Position numbers and translations under genes: made by a program | Shown: positions 53,148 to 62,710 of the stretch, in pieces | Position numbering within the stretch: the stretch's first letter is position 1 | How the letters are laid out: each line of letters opens with the position of its first letter | Notes under the pieces: model-generated | What the model saw: only the letters and a program-made list of their open reading frames with translations | The model's database searches: none | Told to the model about the DNA's origin: nothing | Assembly: GCA_964058805.1 (NCBI GenBank) | Contig: CAXKVV010000008.1 | Span: 1 to 64,000, forward strand | Reading direction: 5' to 3' | Source of the DNA: Schoenoplectus triqueter | Taxonomy: Eukaryota > Streptophyta > Magnoliopsida > Poales > Cyperaceae | Length of the DNA stretch: 64,000 bases

Positions 53148-53205
53148 CGTTCGATACACGATACACGATACAAAATACATGATATAATATAAAATACAAT
53201 GATAC
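53148..53205. repeat. Degenerate GATACA-type microsatellite
   Basis: Repeated words CGATACACGATACACGATAC, then AAAATACA and GATATAATATAAAATACA form a short, decaying 6-8 bp tandem repeat. It lies just upstream of the GAGTC-rich segment and may belong to the same transposon-derived sequence. Confidence 0.55.
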
Positions 53206-53329
53206 AAGATTTATTTTATAATTTAACAACTATGCATGGAGGTATACTCCATTTGAGACCAATACTGGAGAGGATCCGAAATTAGAATTATTTTTATTGA
53301 GAGTTCTAAAGACGTACTTGTACATATCA

Positions 53330-53815
53330 GTATTAAATGAGTCGAGGTCGAGCTAGATTGACTTAACTCGAGTCGTGTCAAACTCGTGAAATATTTCGAG
53401 CTGAAAAACCTAGCTCAAGGTCATTTCGTTACTATTCGAGTTAGCTCAAGATTCAATGTATGTGTGTTAACTCGTTTCAATGATATTTTTACTATACTAA
53501 TTTGAATGAGTGGATTGACAAAAAAACTATCGAGTCAAATATATGAGTCGAGTCACGAATGAGTAAGAGACGTCGCTAAGACACTGAGATGATAAAAGTG
53601 AATGAGAGAGATGTTATTGGGTTAGGTAGAAAAAAAGAGCATATAAGATATTATTATTCGAGTCGAGTCGAGTCACGAGTCGAGTCAATCCAAACTCAAA
53701 CTCAGGTCATTTAACTACTGAGTCAAATTAACTCGAGTCAGATTAACTCAAATCAGATTAGCTCAAATTCGAGTTGAACCGCGAGTCCGAACTTTTCCAT
53801 ACAGCCCTAATCAGT
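53330..53815 (-). mobile_element. GAGTC/CTCGAG-rich transposon remnant with a hAT-like terminus
   Basis: The segment is filled with short alternating repeats of GAGTCGAG, ACTCGAGTC and TTAACTCGAG. On the minus strand its right end reads TAGGGCTGTATGGAAAAG from about 53815. Plant hAT elements and their non-autonomous derivatives often begin with TAGGGCTG or CAGGGCTG, which suggests one end of such an element. I could not find the matching opposite terminus or a target duplication on the left, so the element is truncated or the assignment is wrong. There is no coding capacity. Confidence 0.35.
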
Positions 53816-54240
53816 ACCAGACTATCAGTGCTTGACCATGAACCAAATGTAGGTATGACTAAGGGCCTAAGGCTAGCATCTAGTGGTATTTTGTAGCATG
53901 CATGTAGGCTGTACTCCGGGCTCTCTTACATATCTAACCTTGTCATTATAAAATCCGGTTCTCTTTTTTGCCAAGACAATCATAACCAACTCGGACAATA
54001 TGGATTTTTCATGGGCTCAAATAAATATTGCTTCTCTGGAGAAGAAAGTTCCAGCAAATGACTAACAATAGTCCATTAATCCTTTCTGATAAAGTTCACG
54101 CAAAAACTAAGAATGATCTTGTTGTTTTTGCTAGATTAATTACAATTTGCATAATGCTCGACAACAGATCAATTTTGGCCAATTAAAACTTTTTTCAACC
54201 TATTATCTTAGTGCATATGAGGTACGGCCGTATCCCAGCG
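53816..54240. other. Gene-free spacer
   Basis: I see no open frame, motif or repeat that I can support here. Base composition is moderate to AT-rich. Confidence 0.5.
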
Positions 54241-54668
54241 AATTTTGATTATAATTATTCAAATAATTTTAATTTTAATAATAAGAGTGATAAAATTAAA
54301 ATTTTAAGAATGCGAATGGCAACGCATCACTGTCAGTGACGCTTTGTAAATACGTCATTGATAGTGATGTCTTTTTTTTTTACTTTTCAGTTATTTTTTC
54401 TTAAAAAAAACTATCAGCGTCAGTGAGAGTGACGTTTTCTCACTGGCGCCATAAGGCCAACTTAGCCAGTCTAATTTTTTTAAAAAAAGCAGAAAACTGA
54501 AAGACACCACTCCCAATGACGTCTTTGCACAAATGCGCCAGTGAGACTAATGCGTTTACACAATGTCATTGCTAGTGACGCGTTGCCATTCGTATTCTTA
54601 AAATTTTGATTTTATCACTCTCATTATTAAAATTAAGATTATTTGATTAATTATTATAAAAAAAAACT
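54241..54668. mobile_element. Foldback MITE 1
   Basis: Two long inverted arms flank a short centre. The left arm (54241 to about 54372) includes AATAATAAGAGTGATAAAAT, TTTTAAGAATGCGAATGGCA and ACGCATCACTGTCAGTGACG. The right arm (about 54528-54668) reads, on the opposite strand, AATAATGAGAGTGATAAAAT, TTTTAAGAATACGAATGGCA and ACGCGTCACTAGCAATGACA. The arms therefore pair over about 130 bp with scattered mismatches. The element has no coding capacity, so it would need a transposase supplied elsewhere. Target duplications could not be fixed by eye and the superfamily is uncertain. Confidence 0.8.
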
Positions 54669-54825
54669 GGCCGAATGCGGTAGCAGGGGAAGTTGCCCAT
54701 CCTAAATTTTATTTTTTTCAAAAATAAACTTACAATTCATTTTTTTAAAATAAACATTGAAAATATATTCTTTTAAAAAAATATTTTAAAAAAATATTTT
54801 TAAAATTATACCTAACTTTTAAAAT

Positions 54826-54875
54826 AACTAGGGTGGCGCACCTGCGCTTCGCGGCAGGGTTGTATGCTTTATTGA
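54826..54875. other. Short GC-rich hairpin-prone island, possible Helitron-type scrap
   Basis: AACTAGGGTGGCGCACCTGC followed by GCTTCGCGGCAGGG stands out from AT-rich surroundings and can form a short imperfect hairpin (CACCTGCGC / GCGGCAGG). GC-rich CGCTTCGCG hairpins occur near ends of some plant Helitrons, but the TC start and CTRR end were not established. Confidence 0.2.
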
Positions 54876-54965
54876 AGCTGGTGTCTATTGAGTTTTAAAT
54901 TAACAACAAAACTCAGTTGTAGTGTAGACTGGTATTTTAGCTGTCATTTGAATGCAGCTAGGAAT

Positions 54966-55390
54966 ATATATTTATATATAGAGAGATAAAGAGTAAAGAT
55001 ACCGTGAGGTTAAACTCATGGAGGCCTTCCGTGAACTTAACTCAAAAAGTACATCAAATCATCTCCAAATTTTAATTTATCATACTCATTAAATTCTTTA
55101 TTTGAAAATCTTGTGGGATGCAAAAATTTAGAGTGTTTTGAGTTTTTTAAATCATCGTTTTTAATTTTTTTAAATGATGTTCATTTTCAAAAATTAAAAA
55201 TCATAACTTAGAAAACTCAAAACACTTCAAATTTTTACATCCCACAAGATTTATAAATAAAGAATTTAATGAGTATGATAAATTAAAATTTGAAGATGAT
55301 TTGATATATTTTTTTGAATTAAACTCACGAAAAGCCTCCGTGAGGTTAAGCTCACAGTATCTTTACTCTCTCTCTATATATATATATATG
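54966..55390. mobile_element. Foldback MITE 2
   Basis: This is a near-perfect foldback of about 425 bp. The left arm begins GAGAGATAAAGAGTAAAGAT (54980) and continues through TATCATACTCATTAAATTCT and AATCTTGTGGGATGCAAAAA. The right arm, on the opposite strand, begins GAGAGAGTAAAGATACTGTG and contains TATCATACTCATTAAATTCT and AATCTTGTGGGATGTAAAAA. Each arm is about 200 bp around a short centre near 55185. TA-dinucleotide runs flank both sides. It has no coding capacity. Higher arm identity than MITE 1 suggests a younger insertion or one structurally constrained as a hairpin. Confidence 0.85.
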
Positions 55391-56251
55391 CTTAAATCAG
55401 ATGAAACACAACTCATACTCCTTACATCCCAACAAAACTGTATAAATATTGCAAAGCTTAAATTTTGAGTTTTAATCTCCCATAAATGAAATCATAAGCA
55501 CAATAAAATACATTTATTTCGCTCTACAATGTTTCTGAGACATAAAAAACATGCACAATTATTTCATACCTGGCACATAACTGACAACAACACTGTTGCT
55601 TGCGCAAATATAGGTAAACCACCACACTCATCTAAACTCCCCCCTCCACAATGGATAGAACTCTCCATGCATGATAATTACAACATGCCTGCCTGCCAAA
55701 AAAAAAAAAGAAATACAAAAGAAGGTTTAGTAGACCAAATAAGAGATAGAGCAAAACAATTTTTAATTGATAATAAACTCACTATGGCGGAGGCAATGGA
55801 AATAAAAGAAATGTCGGTGCTTTCAATTATAGTAGCTATTAAACTATAATAACCATAGTAATATATTTCAACATAAGGGTCAACACCGTACTTATCTCAA
55901 CATAACTATAATTAAAAAATAGATGTGCTATTAAAAAAATACTTTTATAAAGGAATATTGCCAAGAAAGGAAGCAGACCAGAGAAAAATCCAAAATTCAA
56001 CCATATCTCGTAAACCTTGGTAGCATGTCCCTCAATTCTTCATCACGTGCAAACATTATAAAATAGAATTATGATATTAGTATTACAATTAATCCAAATC
56101 AGAAATTTCTGTATACTCACTGCGTTGAAGCGTTAATTGTATTCTCTTACATGCACATATAACATAATTAAAGGCAACAATGAAAAGAAGAGAGATAAGA
56201 GGCGAATACAACCTACATGAGTTTGCAAAGTAGAAGACTTAGTAGCATTGC
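55391..56251. other. AT-rich gene-free stretch
   Basis: A 106-codon open frame lies at 55529-55849 (plus) but has no recognisable family, a lysine-rich segment from a poly-A run, and composition like its flanks. I do not call it a gene. This stretch lies 3' of the dehydrogenase pseudogene, where its remaining exons would be expected; I could not recognise them. Confidence 0.5.
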
Positions 56252-56851
56252 TCAACTTATAGTATTTGAGCCAACAAAGGATATAACCTTAATGTCATCA
56301 TTGTCACATATATTATTTACAATGTCCTAAAAAATACCAAATTAATCAAAATATTTAATAAATTTTGAAACAATAATATCATGATGAAGCCAGGATTATC
56401 ATAGTGATCACCAATACTGTTCTGCACCAATAAAAGCTCATACTGGAAGTAAAGTGTTAATAAAATAGGAAATCACAATAATTAGGAGACAAAATTACAA
56501 TTAAGCCGGTGTATGTTATACCTAACTGAATCAATCTGGTCAAGAATAGGAAATTTTCAGGAATTTATGGATGGGAGGGCTTACATTGGTTCCATGAACA
56601 ATGTTCAAGACTCCTTTCGGCAAACCAGCTTCCATTGCTGGTTCGACAAGCATCATAGTAACCCCTGAAAAAAAAATAGACATGTCACCTATCAGCATTA
56701 CCAGCTGGAATTTCATCGTCAAATAATTCTAAAAAAATAAGAACAAAAATGTGATATAAGAGATGCAAAAATAAATCTTTGGTTTGCCTGGATCTTTTTC
56801 TGATGGCTTTAAAACAAATGTGTTTCCATAAATAACAGCAATAGGGAGCAG
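56252..56851 (-). pseudogene. Methylmalonate-semialdehyde dehydrogenase (ALDH6 family) gene fragment, three exons
   Basis: On the minus strand three pieces read in order as one segment of the ALDH6 NAD-dependent dehydrogenase, a mitochondrial enzyme of valine and pyrimidine breakdown. Exon A (56851-56788) gives LLPIAVIYGNTFVLKPSEKD, then P and a split Gly. Exon B (56664-56585) gives MMLVEPAMEAGLPKGVLNIV, then HGTN. Exon C (from 56326) gives DIVNNICDNDDIKVISFVGS, then NTIS and an in-frame TGA at 56254-56252. Exon B has a poly-pyrimidine CAG acceptor and a GTAAGC donor, and phases join correctly across both introns (123 and 258 bp). Exon A ends in a GC donor (GCAAACC) instead of GT. The NAD-binding N-terminal part, the catalytic Cys region and the C-terminus were not found in the window, whereas the full enzyme has over 500 residues. 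I read it as a decayed gene fragment. Confidence 0.8.
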
Positions 56852-58180
56852 CTAAAAATATTATAAACGTCGAACCCCCCATCGGACTGCTCTCAACGTG
56901 AAATCACTGAGGCATACATTGGCGCAAAGTTGGATCAGAACAAGCATGTCTATATAATTTGGTGTTAGTTTGAAATAATACATTCAAGAAAAATAATGCA
57001 AAGTACATATACTGATATTCCATGTGAATCAAACTTGTGATATACAATCCTCAAAGGAGAAAAAACCGATCAAGCTATAAGTCAATGAAAGTTCAGAGTC
57101 CGTTTATTCGAACTTATATTACACTTAATTATGTTCATACTGTTGGGACATCAATAATTGCCTTCGATCAATCGAAAAATCTAAACACTAACGTAACCAT
57201 ATCTAAAGTGAAGTACAGAAATTAGGGAAAAAGAAAGAAGAATAAAGGATTGTCCACATAACCTCATATTTATTGCCCTAAAGAAGTGTTATCATTTTCC
57301 CTCTGCTAGCATATAGATGAATATTAAACACTAAATAAGAAAATAAAATGACAAAACAACCATGCTATCTAAGTGAAATGATAATTTTCTCTTTAGTTGT
57401 TATCTTGGTAGGTGTTATTTCCCATTGAATTGCTTGAAATAAATGAGTAATCCTATTAAAAAGGAGCATTGTGATAATTTTACCTTCTTGTACTGCTTAC
57501 GTTACATAGCAGTCCATGTGAGCTCGGTTGGATGGAGGCGGTTATGGGAGAATAACCTGCATTTCGAGTTGGCAAACAAAAAAGACTAATCACCAATGTT
57601 TTAATTTAATTTCAGTACCAAAGTTCATAAAAAAGATACCAGTAAGGAAAAATACTCTGTCAGCATGGACAAACAAATATCCTTTATGGGATAAAATAAC
57701 ATTCTGAACTATTACAATGGACAGTAATGGCCTGGGTGAATGAGTCGATGAGTTGGTCGGGAAACCGAGGAAGGATAACGATGGCCTGTTCCCAGCCTTC
57801 ATTTGGTGACTGGCTGATGAAAGGAGAAAGAGCGAGGTTGTGACGGTGCCTAGCTTCTCCGCTCTCTCTATGTAATTGCGAACAATGTGATTGATAATTT
57901 AATTAAATATTTCTAATTCGGGTTTTGTAGTTGAATTCCGATCAGTCATATCTTGCTCTAAAAAAATGTAGAAATTTCTTAATTAAATAATTTCATTTGT
58001 CTGCATCGATAAGTCTTAATTTCAACCAATGTTTGGTTGATTTTAAACTTACTGCACGGTTTCAAACTACATGCTCTCTCTTCCTCTCCGATTTCAATGA
58101 AAATGTCGATTTGAAAAAAAAAAAGGAAAAGAAAATTTTCAAGTCGCAAACAAGAATGGAGCACAGCAACTCAGAGTAAC
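56852..58180. other. Gene-free stretch upstream of the dehydrogenase fragment
   Basis: Upstream exons of the dehydrogenase would be expected here on the minus strand, but I recognise none. Open frames at 57037-57225 (plus), 57590-57802 (minus) and 57979-58179 (both strands) are short, AT-biased and unrecognised. No structural RNA was identified. Confidence 0.45.
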
Positions 58181-58232
58181 GACAAATAAAGTTACCTTCA
58201 GCGATTGACAAATAAAGTTACCTTCAACGATT
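58181..58232. repeat. Perfect-period 26-bp direct duplication
   Basis: GACAAATAAAGTTACCTTCA plus GCGATT at 58181-58206 is followed immediately by the same 26 bp with one change (AACGATT) at 58207-58232. It is a simple recent tandem duplication in non-coding sequence. Confidence 0.85.
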
Positions 58233-59453
58233 GAGAAAAGTATATACGAGAAGAAGCCAGAGACAAAGAAGGAGATCGGAGCAGGTTAAAGAAAGGGGAG
58301 AGAATAGATCGAGCCAGATGAATAACCTGGAATGATAGCCTAATCCAAGGAATCTGGCGAGGAAGCTACCATTGCATCGTCTCCTTTTTCACCGCTGCTC
58401 ATCATATCCTTTATTTTGTGCAGATCGTCGCTCATCAATCCCAGGCTCTCATTTGGCAGGCTTAGGCTTGGCAAGACGAGGACAGAGACAAGAATATCAA
58501 TGCAGAGAGAGAATGGGGATATATAAGAACAAAAGCATAAATTAATGTGTTGGATCAAAAAGCATCGCGTCGACTCTATAAATTTTAGTATAAAAAATAC
58601 ATATATAACAAATTTCGTAATTCAATACAAAGATTATAAAATCAAGAGCATAAACAATCTTTTCATATAATTTATGTGTAACATTTATCTGCTGCGATCG
58701 TGCAAGCAACCATTACATCTGCTCTAAAATATATTAAGAACTGTTACACACATGTATCACATAGTCACCGAAATATCTAAGCAAAGAACATCAGAAGATA
58801 ACACGAATCTGTATGCCAAATCAAAAGCTGAAACAGAATTGTCGACGTAGCACGTCTGGGAGCTCGCCGTTCTTCCCCCTCTTTAGGGGGGGATATATTA
58901 TAACACTGGCCCCGCACCCCCTCCCGACCGTATGAGTTCTCTTTGTTATTTCCTAAAAATAGATACATGCACGGATGTGTCCTTAACAACTAACAAAATA
59001 ATAAAACGAACACTTTTGGAATAGACAAACAGAATGCAATTCAATAATATCGCTTGTGAGAGTACAGTTCTGACTTCTGAACTTCTGATCATTGGTGAAA
59101 GCTACATTTTATTTCGAAAATTTCCATACCCTCGCCCCCAACAAAAAAAATAAAATAATAGGGTATTGTGCTAAGAGCAAGTAAAAGAATGGCAAATAAA
59201 ATGACATCAATTTAAGCTAAGATTCAGGAAAAGGGCAAAACTGCATTTATTGCATAAGAATTTATATACACGATTTTTCTTTTTGTCCCTCTAAAATAAG
59301 AAAATCAACAGTTCCTCCTTTCTTCCTCCTCTTTCTAAGGCTATGCAACAATATCTCCATTCCACAATTTATGTCATTTCACTGAACTATTTCCATCTTA
59401 AGGAAACGAATGCTACAAAGATTGTTGATTCCTATTATTCCCCAATCTACCCT
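58233..59453. other. Gene-free stretch downstream of the membrane-protein gene
   Basis: It includes a 72-codon open frame on the minus strand at 58340-58558, whose second half (MSDDLHKIKDMMSSGEKGDD) is hydrophilic. It follows a pyrimidine-rich leader-like sequence (CCCCATTCTCTCTCTGC) and might be a first exon of something unrecognised; the evidence is weak. A short GC-rich inverted repeat, CCCCCTCTTTAGGGGGGG, lies near 58877-58894. Nothing else is supported. Confidence 0.35.
59246..59251 (-). terminator. Possible polyadenylation signal of the membrane-protein gene
   Basis: AATAAA on the minus strand lies about 205 bp beyond the stop codon of the gene at 59454-60077, within the usual range of a plant 3' untranslated region. 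In an AT-rich region the hexamer is common by chance. Confidence 0.3.
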
Positions 59454-60077
59454 CTAGAAAGAGGAAATTGCAATTGAGCTCTTTCTCTTGCTGAGGCTCT
59501 CTCCATCCCATAATCTAACAACACTGCCATTTAACGCGGCCATGTCCTGATAAGAATACCAACCTAAATCTCCTCTTCGCCTTATCACCATGCCTTCCCA
59601 CTTCACCGACACTTCTTCTCTTTCCTGTGGCAGCTCCACCTCCCGGTGACCAAACTCCACAACGGCATCCACTATCAGCTCCTCCTCTTCATCCTCCACG
59701 TGGCAACATCCAATGAAATCTTCTTTTTCAAAGTATGTCATGAACCTGACTTTTGGCGTACCGATAATCTGCATGGGTTGGTCGACAGAGCTTGAAGGAG
59801 AGAGCGAAGCCTCCATCTCTGTAGTCTGTAACACAGACACCACCTTTTGTTGTCCTTCCTCCTGAGAAGCGGTAAAGAGAGAAGAGGCATTGGATTCATC
59901 AGCTTTTGATCCAACAGTTCTAATTCGCCAGAAACCGACTGCGGCTGCCACCAGCACAGCGATCCATGTCAGAAGAGAGCCACCAGTGGATGAAACTAAC
60001 GGAGAGTGAAAACGGAGGGACACGGTCTCGGATAATTGCAATTCGAGGAACTCCATTTCTTTAAAGTGTAGTTGCAA
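59454..60077 (-). CDS. Single-pass membrane protein of unknown function
   Basis: This intron-less frame of 207 codons is the only intact gene-like sequence in the window. Two starts are possible: the first Met, or Met8 (MEFLELQL), which I find more natural for this kind of short plant membrane protein. Residues about 34-51 (LLTWIAVLVAAAVGFWRI) form one strong hydrophobic segment followed by Arg, consistent with a single N-terminal transmembrane helix or signal anchor. A Ser/Gln-rich linker follows, then an acidic stretch (VEDEEEELIVDAVVEFGHRE), then a compact C-terminal block with VKWEGMVIRRRGDLGWYSYQ and NGSVVRLWDG, and a basic Ser-rich tail. The composition is balanced, unlike the AT-rich flanks, which supports coding. 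I do not recognise the family with certainty and assign no function. Confidence 0.7.
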   Translation of the reverse strand: MQLHFKEMEFLELQLSETVSLRFHSPLVSSTGGSLLTWIAVLVAAAVGFWRIRTVGSKADESNASSLFTASQEEGQQKVVSVLQTTEMEASLSPSSSVDQPMQIIGTPKVRFMTYFEKEDFIGCCHVEDEEEELIVDAVVEFGHREVELPQEREEVSVKWEGMVIRRRGDLGWYSYQDMAALNGSVVRLWDGESLSKRKSSIAISSF

Positions 60078-61910
60078 CTTGTAAGAGGAGTCGCAGTATT
60101 TGTGAGGTTGGGAAATCTAAGCGCTGGGTTTGACCTAACTAGAGGGAGGAGGGGTGAGAGGGGTATTTGAAGAGAGGGAAGGAAGAATATGAAGCGTTGG
60201 ATTGAGAGACGAGCAATTTGGGATGCTGGAGCCTGGAGGTATCAAAGCGCAGAAATGCTACGAATCGGAGGCGGGAGAATCGGTAGATGCCAAGGTAGAT
60301 GCTATGCTAATGCCATCACTGGATCTCCTTTTCACCAAAAACGGGTTAGGTTAGTTGCATAAGCTCGGTGTACAACTAATTAGGGACTGATTGCACATTA
60401 GGATTTAGTAAATTGTTGCCTAAATGTGTATAGCATCGTTTTTGGTTAGGAGGCCCAGCTGGTACGCCTGTACGAAGTATATTTACTCGGTGTAAAAGAA
60501 AATATATTATGCAACTTAATGTCATCTACTGGTGTTTGTACATTGTAATTGTTTCACAAATAATGATCGTATGCTTTATTTATTATAGTTTCCAATATGA
60601 TTACGATTTTTCTCAAATTTATTGACTAATATATTCAACGTTTTTTTAAAAAAGAAAAAAAATTCAATGATAATGTATTCGTTGAAAATAATATTTTTAT
60701 ACATGTTTATTGCCTAATAATCTTCTTCTTATTAAACAAAGCAGTATGTGTTATTGATTTATTAATTTGTAAATCAAATTATACTGAGAATAGCAAACTT
60801 GTCATGTTAATAATTAGATGGAAGCCGTAACATTATGTACTGTACTGTTTTTTATGATTTATAATTCATCTTGTTTCTATTATTTTTTTTTATTGAGAGA
60901 GCTTGTGATATATAATTGAATAAAAATTTGAATTACTATATTACAACTAATATTATTACTATATCAAGATTCAAGTATCACACACAAAATGAAAAAATAT
61001 ATATAAAAAATTCTACTAATGAACATGTCGTAATATGTTAATGAGGTACCATTTCATTTTCGTCGTCATCGATCTATCTAGCTAATTAATGTACTCAATA
61101 AATTATACCTATCAAAATCTACAATATCAAATGGCATTAAATGGGTAGACCTGGTCTCCGATAAAATTCTTTCAACCCGAGAGGATGATATGTAGTACAC
61201 GTGGATGGCAAGAACAGGCAAACTGAAGGATCGCGATCAACCGTGATATCCGGGTCCAGGCCCCACATAGGTTTAAAACCAATTATACCATTGAGCATTG
61301 GCCATAGATATATACAATAATAATTTTCTCCATTTTGTTTTTCCATGATACAGAGTGGTCCAACATTTTATCTCTTTTTGTTCATTACATATTTCAATAT
61401 TAATATATCTAGGAACGCTGGTTCTGCTGGCCACTAATATAGTAATATGGTTAGCATGCAAAGATATCATGCTAATGACTTCGTCTCTGTGTGATTGATA
61501 TGCCGTAGACCATGCAAACAATGAAACGAACATAAAATAAAATACAAACAACTGACGTCACATGCGCCACCTAGTTATGGGCCGGTCGGTTATTTTATCT
61601 CATGTTTTGTTGGGCTTCCAAATATGAGCCGACCAGAATTTTTGAAACTGGGTCGGTTTCTATTGGCTGAGTTCAAAACTATAGTTTATTGGGTGATGGT
61701 AAAACTCGTAACAGATGGGATTCATTTATTATTTGCTTCATTGCTTGAATAGACAATTTAGAAGAATCCATAATTCCAGATCCTACTCCATTTTGATACA
61801 TATCTGAGGTTCTCATTATAACTCCCGAAAAGCGTTACAAAATTCATTTTATCATGTATGCAAATTTCAGGATATCATCACCAAATTTTACATCACATAT
61901 AACAATTCGA

Positions 61911-61926
<16 letters not shown>
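60078..61926. other. Gene-free intergenic region, mostly AT-rich
   Basis: The first 250 bp are purine-rich (GAGGGAGGAGGGGTGAGAGG near 60143) and probably hold the leader and promoter of the membrane-protein gene, though no clear TATA box stands out. The interval 60500-61130 is strongly AT-rich. Open frames at 61137-61346 and 61273-61551 (minus) are short and unrecognised. A TATATA run precedes the poly-T at 61927. Confidence 0.45.
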
Positions 61927-61941
<15 letters not shown>

Positions 61942-62710
61942 GAGAAAAGGCTATTGAGCCCGTTTCACTACTGAAACTTTAATTACATTATCAATATCTA
62001 AATTCAAACTTAACAGAAACTAAACTATCTAAAATGAAAACAAAATCCAAACACAATCCGCAAAAAAACCTAAAAAAAATAACAATTACCAACATTAACC
62101 GTCTCTACTGTATGACACCTGACTAAAAAGAAACAAACTAAACCACTAAACCCCATTCAAAAACAATTCTATAAAAATACCAATATGTAATGCCAACTTC
62201 AATCAATATGAAAAGTCATCTGAAGAAGATATGCAAGGTATCCACAAACCTCTATACCTCACTCCCTGTGTAAAAATTTCATTTGGTCTTCAAATCAATA
62301 AAACCCTTCTCTCTCTTTTTTCTCTTCCTAGTTTTTGTTCTTAGCACTGTTGTAGAACTTACTAACACCAAATCCCCATTCTCTGAAAATTCATATATAT
62401 CCTCCCTAATTGGCTCAAGATTTATCACCAATAGTTTTACCCTTCTTAATGCATTTACCATCACTAGGTTTCTTTGCTTGCTGCAGAGATGGAGCCATCT
62501 CAAGTACTGGAATAATATTCTCCCCAATAGAACATTGCACTTGAGAGGCAAGCTCACCATTATTCCCTTCGTCAATAATACCAGTAACAGTCTGCTCAGA
62601 CTCAGACCTTGGCATCTCTTTGATTGGTGTTCTAACCTTTTGAGGAGAGTCTTCAACAACAATCTGACTCACTATTACCCCTTCTAACTTACCTCCTCCT
62701 TGAGTCACCA
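61927..62710 (-). mobile_element. LINE-like retroelement remnant (partial ORF1 and 3' tail)
   Basis: On the minus strand the segment ends in a run of about 15 A residues (T run at 61927-61941), preceded by about 340 bp of untranslated-like sequence. Upstream are broken coding frames: GGGKLEGVIVSQIVVEDSPQ and onwards at 62415-62700, then a different frame ending at 62279. Pro, Ser and Lys-rich C-terminal sequence of this kind, followed directly by a 3' tail, resembles the ORF1 of plant LINEs. The reverse transcriptase ORF2 is absent, so the copy would be internally deleted. Frame changes and stops show it is dead. The right edge abuts the hAT zinc finger at about 62710. No target duplication could be confirmed, so the class is tentative. 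Confidence 0.42.

Noticed and set aside
55529..55849. 106-codon plus-strand frame
   Set aside because: Unrecognised, contains a poly-A-encoded lysine run, and has the same AT-rich composition as flanking non-coding sequence.
56852..58558. Upstream exons of the dehydrogenase on the minus strand
   Set aside because: I searched by eye for the segments before the GNTFVLKPSEKDP region and found no convincing match, so the pseudogene call is limited to three exons.
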